Both the position numbers and the translations under genes were made by a program. The notes beneath the pieces are model-generated. The model was given only the letters and a program-made list of their open reading frames with translations, made no database searches and was not told the DNA's origin. From Aeoliella sp052161615 (GTDB lineage: Bacteria; Planctomycetota; Planctomycetia; Pirellulales; Lacipirellulaceae), in assembly GCF_052161615.1 (NCBI RefSeq), contig NZ_CP197417.1, positions 5,270,001-5,334,000 on the forward strand: DNA of 64,000 nucleotides. Direction: 5' to 3'. How positions within the stretch are numbered: position 1 is the stretch's first letter; the number at the start of each line of letters is the position of its first letter. Shown one piece after another: positions 51,635 to 60,127 of the stretch.

Positions 51635-51708
51635 TACGCCCGGCAGGGCTCGAACCTGCAACCTTCGGTTTCGAAGACCGATGCTCTATCCAATTGCGCT
51701 ACGGACGC
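51635..51708 (-). tRNA. tRNA-Arg (anticodon UCG)
   Basis: Minus-strand cloverleaf of 74 nt: acceptor GCGTCCG / CGGGCGT (with G-T pairs), D-arm region TAGCGCAATTGGATAGAGCA, anticodon stem-loop TCGGT-CTTCGAA-ACCGA with anticodon TCG reading CGA, and T-arm GCAGG-TTCGAGC-CCTGC. CCA is not encoded. It lies between nagB and egtD. Confidence 0.95.
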
Positions 51709-51839
51709 GTGGCAAGCCGCGGGGGCTCGCTGAGGGTTTCATTTTACACACTCACGACCCCGCTGGCGAGACGCGGGTTCACCCACAATTCTTCCTTCGT
51801 CCGTGCGAATCTGTGTGTATCCGGGGCTACGAAACCCGC

Positions 51840-51892
51840 GGCAAATCCTGCCCAGTCCGCGTTATCCGAGTCCTATTCCTTAGCTACACTCT
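51840..51892. repeat. CGCGGAT repeat, copy 4 (inverted)
   Basis: CAAATCCTGCCCAGTCCGCG then TTATCCGAGTCCTATTCC and TTAGC, the inverse of 31896-31951. It ends 3 bp from the egtD stop codon and lies 132 bp from the tRNA-Arg gene. Confidence 0.65.
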
Positions 51893-51895
51893 TCG

Positions 51896-52864
51896 CTACG
51901 ACGCCACCGGGTAGTAACCCACCGCGAATTGCTGCTGCGGGTCGGTCCACACCGTGCCCTCTCCGAAACCGGCGGCTTGGGCAAGCCGGCCAAACTGATT
52001 GATGCGGTACTTATGCGAGAGCTCGGTGCGGATGCTTTCACCGCTGGCAAAATCGAACTCCTCGCCATCCACCGCCACCCGCTGCTCCTGCCCACTCACC
52101 AGGTGCATCTCCACGCGGTGCTGCACGGGGTTGTAGAGCGCACGATGATGGAACTTGTCCATCGCGAAGTCGGCGTCGAGTTCGTTGTTGATCCGCCGCA
52201 GCAAGTTCTTGTTGAACTCAGCGGTCACCTTGGCCGCGTCGTCGTACGCCCGCTCCAGCACGCGCGGGTCCTTGTCGAGATCGTAGCCAATCACCATCGC
52301 GCCGTTCTTGCCGACGAGCTTTGCCATCTGCTTCAGCAGTTGTCTCGCCGACTCCGGGCGGAAGTTACCAATCGTCGAGCCCGGGAAGTACACCACTCGC
52401 CGGGCGATGCGTGTTTCGGTGACCGGTAGCAAAAATGGCGTGCTGAAGTCCGCGCAGATCGGGGCCACTTCGATCTCCACAAACTGCTTGGCAATCCTCG
52501 CGGCAGCCGCCGCCAAATGTTCCCGGCAAATGTCCACCGGCACGTAGGCGACCGGCCTTGGCGTGTTCTCCAGCAGCCACGAGGTCTTCATGCTGCTGCC
52601 GCTGCCGAGCTCGATGATCATGCTGTTCGGGCCGATCCGCTCGCCGATCTCCGCCGCGTGCTGTCGCATGATCTCGACTTCGGTCCGCGTCGGGTAGTAC
52701 TCCGGGAGCTCGCAAATCTGATCGAACAGTTCGCTTCCGCGCTGGTCGTAAAAGTACTTGCTGGGCAAGGTTTTCTGAGGCATGCGGAGGCCCTGAATAA
52801 CGTCCTTGCGAAACGTGTCTCGGTGTGATGCGTTCAGACGTTCGAGGGGGGATGAGATGACCAT
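51896..52864 (-). CDS. egtD: L-histidine N-alpha-methyltransferase
   Basis: 322 residues from the ATG at 52862-52864, GGAAA 6 bp upstream. Trimethylates histidine to hercynine with SAM, the first step of ergothioneine synthesis. Family blocks: LPSKYFYDQRGSELFDQICE, LPEYYPTRTEVEIMRQ, SAM motif IIELGSGSSMKTSWLL, YVPVDIC, VVYFPGSTIGNF and a C-terminal ELSHKYRINQFGRLAQAAGF. It lies 44 bp downstream of egtB, same strand. Longer upstream reading would enter egtB's 3' end and is rejected. Confidence 0.94.
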   Translation of the reverse strand: MVISSPLERLNASHRDTFRKDVIQGLRMPQKTLPSKYFYDQRGSELFDQICELPEYYPTRTEVEIMRQHAAEIGERIGPNSMIIELGSGSSMKTSWLLENTPRPVAYVPVDICREHLAAAAARIAKQFVEIEVAPICADFSTPFLLPVTETRIARRVVYFPGSTIGNFRPESARQLLKQMAKLVGKNGAMVIGYDLDKDPRVLERAYDDAAKVTAEFNKNLLRRINNELDADFAMDKFHHRALYNPVQHRVEMHLVSGQEQRVAVDGEEFDFASGESIRTELSHKYRINQFGRLAQAAGFGEGTVWTDPQQQFAVGYYPVAS

Positions 52865-52908
52865 CTTGTTTCCTGTGAACTCTGCCAAAGGGTCCTGAGT
52901 GTGAGGTT

Positions 52909-54198
52909 TTATCGAGCGAGTCGAATGCCGCTGAATTGCCAACGCGCGTCGGGCGGGAAAAAGTTGCGGTAAGTCGGACGAATGTGCGACTCGGAAGTCG
53001 CGCACGAACCGCCACGCAGCACGTACTGGTTACACATGAACTTGCCGTTGTACTCGCCAATCGCGCCGGGGGCGGGCTGATAGCCGGGGTAGGGGGTGTA
53101 GGGGCTAGCCGTCCACTCCCATACGTCGCCGAACATTTGCTGCATTCCGCGAGCCGCCGGATTGGCAGGCACGGGGTGGAACTGTCCACTCTCGACGAAG
53201 TTGCCCGCGGTTTCGGTTTCGATGGCCGCCAGTTCCCACTCGGCTTCAGTCGGCAGCCGCGCACCGCGCCACCGAGCGTACGCATCGGCTTCAAAGAAAC
53301 TAACATGGCACACCGGTTCATGCGGTTCGAGCGGAGCCATCCCAGCCAGCGTGAATTGATTCCAAATGCCGTCCTGCTTCAGCCAATAGAGCGGAGCATT
53401 CCATTGTTCTGCCTGCACGGTGTTCCAACCGAGCGACAACCAAAACTCAGGACGCTGGTAGCCACCGTCTTCGACGAATTCCAAGAACTCGGCGTTGGTT
53501 ACCAGTCGCCAGGCGAGCTCATGCGGTTGCAGGAGCACTTCGTGCCGAGGCGTTTCGTTGTCGTAAGCGAACGCTTCGCCCACGTACCCAATCGCATGGA
53601 TTCCCTCGCGACCCTCGATCCAGTCCATCGACGCAGGCGTGGCGGCGACCTCTGGCGTTCGCTCGCGATACACGGGCCACATCGGATTGCACGACAACAG
53701 GTGCTTGATGTCCGTCAGGATCAACTCCTGATGCTGCTGCTCGTGATGCAGGCCTAGGGTGGCCACGTCGAGCAGTTCACGAGGCAAAGTATCGCTATCT
53801 TCCAGCAACTCGGACATTCTCGCGTCAACTGCTTGGCGATACTCAAAAATCTCCGCGAGCCCAGGCCGCGACAACACCCCACGCCGCGCCCGCGGAAACT
53901 GTTTGCCGACCTGGTTGTAGTAAGAGTTAAACAGGTACTCGTAAGCGGGGTTGTAAGGTTTGTAGCTGGGCACCGCGTTCTTCAGCACGAACGTCTCGAA
54001 GAACCACGTGGTGTGCGCCAGATGCCAACGCACAGGACTGGCGTCGGGCATCGACTGCAGGGCGCAGTCCTCGGGCGAGAGCGGTTCGCAGATCGCCTGC
54101 GTTTGCAGGCGAACCCGTTGGTAATGCTCGCGGAGCCCCATGACCGACGAAGGGGCCAACGTCGTCATTGGTTCAAGGGTGTCGGCGGCGCTGATCAT
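52909..54198 (-). CDS. egtB: Ergothioneine biosynthesis sulfoxide synthase EgtB
   Basis: About 429 residues from the ATG at 54196-54198; ATG 54168 is an alternative. The N-terminal DinB-like domain holds iron ligands in VRWHLAHTTWFFE and HHEQQHQELILTDI (HxxxHxE). The C-terminal FGE-sulfatase/C-type-lectin-like domain has CHVSFFEADAYARWRGARLP, TEAEWELAA, FGDVWEWTASPYTPYPGY and VLRGGSCAT. EgtB joins hercynine to a thiol with O2. With no egtA or egtC near, a cysteine-using EgtB, as in some non-actinobacterial types, is inferred. Leads the egtB-egtD operon. Confidence 0.93.
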   Translation of the reverse strand: MISAADTLEPMTTLAPSSVMGLREHYQRVRLQTQAICEPLSPEDCALQSMPDASPVRWHLAHTTWFFETFVLKNAVPSYKPYNPAYEYLFNSYYNQVGKQFPRARRGVLSRPGLAEIFEYRQAVDARMSELLEDSDTLPRELLDVATLGLHHEQQHQELILTDIKHLLSCNPMWPVYRERTPEVAATPASMDWIEGREGIHAIGYVGEAFAYDNETPRHEVLLQPHELAWRLVTNAEFLEFVEDGGYQRPEFWLSLGWNTVQAEQWNAPLYWLKQDGIWNQFTLAGMAPLEPHEPVCHVSFFEADAYARWRGARLPTEAEWELAAIETETAGNFVESGQFHPVPANPAARGMQQMFGDVWEWTASPYTPYPGYQPAPGAIGEYNGKFMCNQYVLRGGSCATSESHIRPTYRNFFPPDARWQFSGIRLAR

Positions 54199-55064
54199 GG
54201 AGGGAAAACTCGTGCGGGTATCGAAACGACTCGGGGGTCCAGCCGTAATTGGCACATTGCGTGCCAACCTGGAACATTAGGCCGATGGCAAAATTTCGCC
54301 CAATTAGAGACCAGCGGGGTGGTCAACGAGGCACCAGTTCGGGGCCTAGCCTGGGTGGCCAGCGACCAGCGAGCAATAAAAGTAGGCCGGGGCAAGCTCC
54401 GCGCCGATGGCGGCGCCTCGCGGTTCGCCCCGAGGAAATCGGCCGGCCACCCAACCCACCTCAAACACCTCACCAGCGCCAAAAACCCCTAGAGACCATT
54501 CAACGCGATGCGAATTGGTAGGCGTAGCCGGCGTCTACGGCTGGGCATTAAACAAGAGCATGCCCCAGGCTCGATTCTTCGAGAAAACCCCTGGAAATCG
54601 GGTACCCAACTATTTCCACTTTTTTCCAGAATGTGACTAGAAAGCGCGCTTCGGGTGTGTTCTGATGTGCATATTCACCGAAGTAGTGGACACATGTTCT
54701 CTGGCAACTCGAAAAACTAGAAGAAAAACGGCAGGCGAGAAGCTTGGCGAGCCGATCGGCGTACGCGCGCGGGGCAAGGCGTAAAGAGCCGGGTCGGCGC
54801 GGAGCTTGACCCGGCCTACATCGAATAAAGTCGCACCTGCGGATTCGCGCTGCGACTTTATTCCGAACGAGTGCTTGGGAGTTGCTTCGCAACTTGTGCC
54901 TGCAAAAACGCTTACGACCAACTCCCAAAGGGCGGGAAAATAATAATGTCGCAGTCGTTGCGATATTCGCGAATCGCGACATTACCTCCCTTCGGCAACT
55001 CGTGTTAGTTGCGAGTCGATCGGCGAGCGGGTTTAATGGCACGAAACTTTTAGGACCAAAACTC
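54199..55064. other. 866-bp gene-free region rich in inverted repeats
   Basis: No coding potential was accepted. A 26-bp sequence starting GTAGGCCGGGGCAAGCTCCG (54382-54407) recurs inverted at 54794-54819 with one mismatch, about 390 bp apart. A perfect 13-bp hairpin GAATAAAGTCGCA / TGCGACTTTATTC lies at 54823-54863. AATGTCGC and GCGACATT (about 54946-54984) bracket a further palindromic TTCGCGAA. CTTGGGAGTTG and CAACTCCCAAAG form another pair (54875-54931). This is a cluster of nested repeats of unknown origin. Confidence 0.7.
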
Positions 55065-55610
55065 ATGCACGACACGCATCACCACTCGCATCCGACCACG
55101 CTTTACAGCGGCAAGCACCTGGCCTTGGTGGCCGAGGGGCACTGGGAGTACGCGGCGCGGACTGTCGCGAAGGCGGCCGTGGGGATTGTCGCGGTGACGC
55201 CCGATCGCAATATCATCCTCGTCGAGCAGTACCGCATTCCGGTGGGTCGGCGAGTGATTGAGATTCCGGCGGGCCTCGTCGGGGACCTTCCCGAAGTCGC
55301 CGACGAACCGCTCTTGGTCGCCGCGCAGCGCGAGCTTTTGGAAGAGACAGGTTACGAGTCGGATGAGTGGACGCACCTCGTGGAGATGTACTCATCCGCG
55401 GGGCTGACCAACGAGTCGGTCACGCTGTACCTTGCCGCGAACGTTCGGAAGACGGGCACCGGCGGCGGCGACGAATCGGAGTCGATCGTGGTCCACGAAG
55501 TCCCCCTCGCCGAAGCCGACGCCTGGATCGCGAATCGCCTGGAGCAGGGCGACGGAGCGGATTTCAAGTTGCTCGCAGCACTGCATCTGGTGGCACAGCG
55601 GCTTCAATAG
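55065..55610 (+). CDS. NUDIX hydrolase (ADP-ribose pyrophosphatase-like)
   Basis: 181 residues from the ATG at 55065. The Nudix signature is REL-LEE-TGY in AAQRELLEETGYESDEW, preceded by IEIPAGLVGD, the NudF/ADP-ribose pyrophosphatase type strand-loop. EQYRIPVGRRVIEIPAG and SSAGLTNESVTLYLAANV support this subgroup. It probably hydrolyses ADP-ribose or a related nucleoside diphosphate sugar. The N-terminus is His-rich (MHDTHHHSHP). The gene begins at the right edge of a large repeat region and converges on the next gene with a 5-bp gap. Confidence 0.9.
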   Translation: MHDTHHHSHPTTLYSGKHLALVAEGHWEYAARTVAKAAVGIVAVTPDRNIILVEQYRIPVGRRVIEIPAGLVGDLPEVADEPLLVAAQRELLEETGYESDEWTHLVEMYSSAGLTNESVTLYLAANVRKTGTGGGDESESIVVHEVPLAEADAWIANRLEQGDGADFKLLAALHLVAQRLQ

Positions 55611-55615
55611 CTCCC

Positions 55616-56179
55616 TCACAGCATCGGCAGCGATCCTGTGTCCCGTAGCTCGGCGAGCATCCGCCGGCAGCCCAGCGGGTCTTCGGGGTCGAGCTTCACG
55701 AGCACCTCGACCACTTCGTCGGCCATGATTCGCTTGTTGAGCTTTTCGAGACACCAGGCGAGTGCCCGACCCGCTTCGAAGAATCCGCGGTTGGGAAGCT
55801 GCGAGTAGCGAACCGGAGTGGGTTCGCCCGCTCGTCGCCACGCCCGGAAACCAAGTTGGTAGGCATAGCCGAAATGACCTCGGGCGAGCTCGTAGTCGTT
55901 CTGCCCGTCGAGCGCGAGCTGGCCGAGCAGCAAATGAGCATCGAGACAATCGGTACAGCCCGAGAGGAGCCACTGCAGTTCGTCGCGGGCGACTTCGAGC
56001 TCGCCGGCGTCGATCATGATGCCGACTTCCTCGATGTCCTCGGCGCGATCGCGGGCACACCGCGGATGCCGAAGAATCCACCCATCACCGGCGGGCGTAG
56101 GGGTGAGCGCAACAGAATTCGAATCGCCACTTGGCTTGGGGCGTTGATTGGGGCGCGAAGGTCGTCGTTTCTTGGCCAA
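55616..56179 (-). CDS. TPR-like hypothetical protein
   Basis: 187 residues. A basic, proline-rich N-terminus (MAKKRRPSRPNQRPKPSGDS) precedes helical repeats: VGIMIDAGELEVARDELQWL, LDAHLLLGQLALDGQNDYEL then ARGHFGYAYQLG, GFFEAGRALAWCLEKLNKRI, ADEVVEVLVKLDPEDPLGCR. The spacing resembles three to four degenerate TPR units, suggesting a protein-binding role. A single CTDC pair may bind metal. Cytoplasmic. It diverges from the zinc-ribbon gene (97-bp gap). Confidence 0.75.
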   Translation of the reverse strand: MAKKRRPSRPNQRPKPSGDSNSVALTPTPAGDGWILRHPRCARDRAEDIEEVGIMIDAGELEVARDELQWLLSGCTDCLDAHLLLGQLALDGQNDYELARGHFGYAYQLGFRAWRRAGEPTPVRYSQLPNRGFFEAGRALAWCLEKLNKRIMADEVVEVLVKLDPEDPLGCRRMLAELRDTGSLPML

Positions 56180-56275
56180 GGCGAGGCGAGTTCTGTGCGG
56201 GGACGTTGGAGATGGAAGGGGGAGGGGCCATTATCGCTTTTGAAGTCGACTTCGACCAGTTAGGATGGAACCGCC

Positions 56276-56740
56276 ATGTCGACCACGCCCCCACCACCTC
56301 CTCCGCCGCCCCGTCCCTGCCCCCACTGTGGCAGCCCGCTGGGCGTGGTGACCTCGGCCACCTGCCCGCACTGCGGTCGATTGCTGCAGGCAGCAACACC
56401 CCCGCCTCCGCCACCACCTCCTCCACCGCCGCCGGCACCGCGGGTGACCGAGGATCCAGCGGAATGGGTGGCGACTCCCTCCGCAATTTCCGCGGAGTTC
56501 GAGGAAGACTCCGAAGTCGACGCGGTGGTCGTGCCTGAGATCGCTCCGATCGCCCCGCGAGCCAAGCGAGAGAAACCAGCTCCCGAGCCAGCCCGCCAGC
56601 GTGTCTCCGATGCCGAGTTGCTAAAGCTCTCGCCCGAGGAGAAGGCGAAGCTGCGAGTGAAGATGCGGATCGCGATTGCCGTGTTTTCGGCGGTCGCGCT
56701 GTTGGTGACGTTTATCGTGCTACTGATGCTGAGCCCGTAG
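56276..56740 (+). CDS. Zinc-ribbon, polyproline, tail-anchored membrane protein
   Basis: 154 residues. Eight prolines, then a zinc ribbon built from two CPHCG motifs (PCPHCGSPLG and TCPHCGRLLQ), then a second proline run of 12 residues, an acidic middle, a charged helix (SDAELLKLSPEEKAKLRVKM) and a single C-terminal membrane helix (IAIAVFSAVALLVTFIVLLM) ending four residues later. The layout places the zinc ribbon in the cytoplasm with a tail anchor. No homologue with a known role is recognised; proline runs would require EF-P for translation. Confidence 0.75.
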   Translation: MSTTPPPPPPPPRPCPHCGSPLGVVTSATCPHCGRLLQAATPPPPPPPPPPPPAPRVTEDPAEWVATPSAISAEFEEDSEVDAVVVPEIAPIAPRAKREKPAPEPARQRVSDAELLKLSPEEKAKLRVKMRIAIAVFSAVALLVTFIVLLMLSP

Positions 56741-56756
56741 GATTGGTGAGCAACAC

Positions 56757-57629
56757 TCACTTCGCGGAGTCGAGCTCTTTACCGAGCTCGTAAATCTCCA
56801 CCGCGTCGAGCACCAAGTCGTTGGTGGTGAAGAGCTTCTGGATCGCCGCGCGGTGGATTTTCATTTTTGTGCCCCCAACGCCGATCGCGCCGTAACAAAT
56901 GGTGCGGCCCTGCTCTTTGCGTTTATCGCCCACTTCGATGCCCGCGATGCCCAGCGGAGGGACAGCGTTAAGGTCGATCGCTACGGCAAGGTTCGGGAAC
57001 TCGTCGCGAATCGATTGCGGCAAGAGCTCGACGCCGGGAGGTCCGCTCGCGATGACTACGTTCGCGCCATCGAGCGAGCGGCGAAGCCCGGCGTCGTCGG
57101 TGGTCACCAGGCACTCGATTTTGGCGGTGGGCGACTGCTGGCGGATTTCTTCGGCCACGCGCTCGGCGTGTTCGAGGGACCGCGAGCCAAGCCGAATGTT
57201 CGCTCCGTCGTCGGCGAGCATTCGCAGGATCCGCTTGCCCACGGAGCCTGTGCCTGCGAGCACCGCGACCGTCGACTTCGACAAATCGACGTGACGCCCC
57301 GCGGCGATCACCGCAGCAGCCGCGGTAGTGTTCGAGCCGTTGGAGTCGAGCATCGCCGAGACGCGCATCGGTCCGAAGCAAGTCTTGTCGACCGTAGCGA
57401 GAACTTTTTCACCCGCGGTAACGTCGCTGCCGCCGACAAAGATCGCCGTGTTCTTCAGCTCTGCCGGTGAGCGGGTGAAGATGGCTCCGTACACGAGGTC
57501 ACGCACTACGTCGGGCGTGATGTTGCTATGCCGGAATAACTGGTCGACTCCAGCATCCACTGCCACCACCGCGTCGAACACACTGGGCTGCGGATCGGTA
57601 TCGAGGCAGAGGAGGATCTTGGCGGGCAT
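56757..57629 (-). CDS. mtdB: NAD(P)-dependent methylene-tetrahydromethanopterin dehydrogenase
   Basis: 290 residues. MtdA/MtdB-like pattern: LLCLDTDPQPSVFDAVVAVD, VDQLFRHSNITPDVVRDLVY, GAIFTRSPAELKNTAIFVGG, FGPMRVSAMLDSNGSNTTAA and the dinucleotide site AVLAGTGSVGKRILRMLADD. The enzyme oxidises methylene-H4MPT to methenyl-H4MPT in formaldehyde oxidation. The same-strand fae gene lies 294 bp upstream, so the pair covers the first two steps of the H4MPT pathway, found in planctomycetes and methylotrophic proteobacteria. The remaining genes (mch, fhc, and methanopterin biosynthesis) are not in the window. Confidence 0.92.
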   Translation of the reverse strand: MPAKILLCLDTDPQPSVFDAVVAVDAGVDQLFRHSNITPDVVRDLVYGAIFTRSPAELKNTAIFVGGSDVTAGEKVLATVDKTCFGPMRVSAMLDSNGSNTTAAAAVIAAGRHVDLSKSTVAVLAGTGSVGKRILRMLADDGANIRLGSRSLEHAERVAEEIRQQSPTAKIECLVTTDDAGLRRSLDGANVVIASGPPGVELLPQSIRDEFPNLAVAIDLNAVPPLGIAGIEVGDKRKEQGRTICYGAIGVGGTKMKIHRAAIQKLFTTNDLVLDAVEIYELGKELDSAK

Positions 57630-57680
57630 GGAATCGGCGTCCGTGTGGGCAAAACCTGTGGAAGAGCGAAGCTCTTGCCT

Positions 57681-57769
57681 CCCTCCCCCAAGTCGTTGCC
57701 AGATGGATGGTCAATTTCTCATAAGCCCCGATGCAACGACGTTTCGGGGGGAGGGCCGGGGTGGGGGCT
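57681..57769 (+). repeat. Long palindromic element D (GGGGGAGAGGG family, degenerate)
   Basis: Arm CCCTCCCCCAAGTCGTTGC (57681-57699) pairs with 57733-57755 (GCAACGAC ... GGGGGGAGGG) with a 4-nt bulge. The tail CCGGGGTGGGGGCT is diverged. It lies between fae and mtdB. Confidence 0.65.
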
Positions 57770-57827
57770 AGCGGAGGTGATGACTCTCCACTCACTCGAA
57801 GGACTTAGCATCACCCTCGGCAAGAAA

Positions 57828-57852
57828 TCGGGCTCGGAGAGCCCTCCCACAG
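57828..57852. repeat. CTGTGGGAGGG repeat, partial copy 2
   Basis: ATCGGGCTCGGAGAGCCCTC then CCACAG; related to 37572-37624, with the small hairpin GGGCTCGGAGAGCCC. Confidence 0.6.
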
Positions 57853-57923
57853 TTGTAGTAAAAGTTGGGGCGGGAGCAAACTGACAAGTTGCTCCCACCC
57901 CCAACCATTTCCTTCAACTCAAA

Positions 57924-58421
57924 CTAGAAGCCGCGGAACGGATGGGCGGCTGCGTCCTTGCCGGCGACCATTTCGGCGGCCGAGGGCTTGCCTTCCATCG
58001 CGTTCTTGATGGCCATTTTGGTGGCTTCGTAGTTGTAGTCGTAGATCTTCTTGTCGTCGTCGGCTTGGGGGTGAATGAACACACCGCACACGCACACGAG
58101 GTCTTCGGCGTCGCCTTGCTTGATTACGCCATCTGCCACGCTATCGGCAACGGCCTTGGCCACGGCAGCCTGAGCGGGGCCAAACATCTGGACGGCTTGC
58201 TTCATGCCCTTGATGGTCACCTTGGTCACCATGACGGTGGCGGGCTTCACGGCCAGGTTGGGGGTGAGCACGGCCAGCAGGTTGCTGTGGCCTTCGCTCT
58301 GACGTGCCAGGGCGTTGGCAAACGCGACGCCCACGGGGCCGTCCTTGCTGCCGATCAACAGGTCGATGTGGGCAATTTCGTTGCCGTCGCCTGCAAGTGC
58401 CTCGCCGATGAACATGGACAT
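57924..58421 (-). CDS. fae: Formaldehyde-activating enzyme
   Basis: 165 residues, AAGGAG 8 bp before the ATG. Condenses formaldehyde with tetrahydromethanopterin. MFIGEALAGDGNEIAHIDLL contains His18, equivalent to the catalytic His17 of Methylobacterium Fae. AVKPATVMVTKVTIKGMKQA, MFGPAQAAVAKAVADSVADG and VCGVFIHPQADDDKKIYDYN are conserved throughout the family. High codon bias suggests strong expression. It precedes mtdB on the same strand, with two repeats between them. Confidence 0.96.
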   Translation of the reverse strand: MSMFIGEALAGDGNEIAHIDLLIGSKDGPVGVAFANALARQSEGHSNLLAVLTPNLAVKPATVMVTKVTIKGMKQAVQMFGPAQAAVAKAVADSVADGVIKQGDAEDLVCVCGVFIHPQADDDKKIYDYNYEATKMAIKNAMEGKPSAAEMVAGKDAAAHPFRGF

Positions 58422-59003
58422 TCCGATTTCTCCTTGAAGGATGGTTTAAGTGATACGGCCAGCCGTTGGTTGTGCCGCCAGTCCCAAGAAGTTGGGTAAA
58501 AACAGCCAGCTGAGGAAGAAATGGGGCTGTTTTGGGCGAATAGCGGATGGAACCAGGCCGGCGGATCCGATGCCGGGCGTCCACACCACTGTCAGGGAGA
58601 ATACCAAAATGGGGCGTTTATTCAAGCGACCTGCCTCGAATCGCAACTTCTATTTCTGGACAGGACCCCCTAGTTTTGCGACAATTTAAGGTGGCGGGCG
58701 GAGTGTACGCACTCTTGGCACCACCACCTTGTTTTTGGCTCGCGATGGTGCGAGCCCCACGACGCAGCCCGGCCGAGGCGTTGGTCGCCACCTCGAACGG
58801 ACGCTGCAACCGTTTTTATTTTTCGATTCCCAGCTCGCTGGGCCCTGTTCGTAGAGCTCCTTAGGGCGACCAACACCGGACCAGAAAACGTACCGAGACT
58901 GAGGCCGCACCCGCGTGGGCAACACGGTAAGCGGAAGGCCTGTTGAACCAACGCCTGCGCGTGGCCGATCGAGCCCGCGCAACACAAGGAGAGAGAAAAG
59001 AAC
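58422..59003. other. Long leader upstream of the DUF1559 gene, no gene recognised
   Basis: 582 bp. The half nearest fae holds its promoter. The half nearest the DUF1559 gene (58860-59003) is GC-rich with several short complementary stretches (GGCCGC / GCGGAAGGCC around 58900-58940) and ends in a strong AAGGAGAGAG ribosome-binding site. It did not match any riboswitch consensus I could recall. Confidence 0.4.
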
Positions 59004-60098
59004 ATGAGGCACTCGTTATCGCCCCGCCGCTCCCCCCGCGGCTTCACGCTCGTCGAACTCTTGGTGGTCATCGCCATCATCGGAACGCTGGTAGCCTTGC
59101 TGCTACCGGCGGTGCAAGCGGCACGTGAGTCGGCCCGCAACAACACTTGCAAAAACAACATGCGTCAGCTCGGCCTCGCGCTGACCAACTTCGACTCCAC
59201 CCGCAACCACCTGCCGGGTTACGTGAACGACCTTGAAGACGTTCGGAGCCAAAAGGATGCCCGCGGCCAGTACGGGACGGCACGTCAGGCGAGTTGGATA
59301 GTCATGTTGTTTCCTTACATGGAACAGCCAGCCGTTTGGGACAATTGGAACAATTTTAACAACCCGGCGGCCAGTATCCCTGAACTCGAGGTACTCCAGT
59401 GCCCTAGCAGCCCCCCCGAGGTTCCTGGCTTCCCGTGGTGCGCGTACGTCGGCAACTCGGGCCAGATGAGTGGAGATCCCACTCGTCCCGATATCTTTGA
59501 AAATGCCGCTAACGGAGTTTTCGTGGATCGCAGCGTCAATATGAATGCTATCCCCTCGGGTGCTGCAGACGGACGCGAAATAGGCAGCAACAACAAGCCG
59601 AACAAACCACCACAAGTTTCCATTAGCTACATGGCCAACGATGGTGCTTCGAACACGGTGATGGTCAGCGAACGGTTAAACAACTTCTACTGGACCTACA
59701 CGGACGATAGCAACCAGCCCACACAGTTCTCCCAGGACAAGAATGACATTCTGAAGGACGACGGTCGGTGGTTTGGATTTCAGTGGTCCAACCGACCTGT
59801 AAGTGCATGCCCGGAAGGTTATCAAAAGATCAACGGCATCCCCGCTGAAGTTCCCCCGCTATTGAACATGACTGATCTAACCGACTGTAACGCCTATCCT
59901 TCCAGCAATCATCCAGGTGGCGTGAACACGTCATTTGGTGATGGTCGAGTGACCTTCATGCTCGACACGCTGGATCCCACTGTGTACGGCCAGATCATGA
60001 CCACGAACTCCCGGCGCTCCTACTTCCAGCCCGGCGGACCTGGACCTAACAACCCACGCGATGCCCAACTGCCTCCCGTCTCCAGCGATCAGTTCTAA
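59004..60098 (+). CDS. DUF1559 protein with prepilin-type N-terminal methylation motif
   Basis: 364 residues. The N-terminus is a type IV prepilin-like signal: basic leader MRHSLSPRRSPRG, cleavage before FTLVELLVVIAIIGTLVALL (mature Phe and Glu5 present). A long DUF1559 domain follows, ending in the H-X9-DG motif (HPGGVNTSFGDG). Planctomycetes encode dozens of these pseudopilin-like surface proteins; function is unsettled. The start has a strong Shine-Dalgarno. A perfect 15-bp hairpin follows the stop. Some third-position bias is weaker than neighbours, as is common for this expanded family. Confidence 0.95.
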   Translation: MRHSLSPRRSPRGFTLVELLVVIAIIGTLVALLLPAVQAARESARNNTCKNNMRQLGLALTNFDSTRNHLPGYVNDLEDVRSQKDARGQYGTARQASWIVMLFPYMEQPAVWDNWNNFNNPAASIPELEVLQCPSSPPEVPGFPWCAYVGNSGQMSGDPTRPDIFENAANGVFVDRSVNMNAIPSGAADGREIGSNNKPNKPPQVSISYMANDGASNTVMVSERLNNFYWTYTDDSNQPTQFSQDKNDILKDDGRWFGFQWSNRPVSACPEGYQKINGIPAEVPPLLNMTDLTDCNAYPSSNHPGGVNTSFGDGRVTFMLDTLDPTVYGQIMTTNSRRSYFQPGGPGPNNPRDAQLPPVSSDQF

Positions 60099-60127
60099 GC
60101 AACCCACTCGCTAAGCACCAACACAAA

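Noticed and set aside
54548..55075. 175-residue open frame on the minus strand in the egtB-NUDIX gap
   Set aside because: It runs through inverted repeats, is Arg/Cys/Ser-rich, and has no ribosome-binding site or motif.
58860..59003. Riboswitch upstream of the DUF1559 gene
   Set aside because: No known aptamer core (cobalamin, c-di-GMP, SAM, TPP) could be matched by eye.
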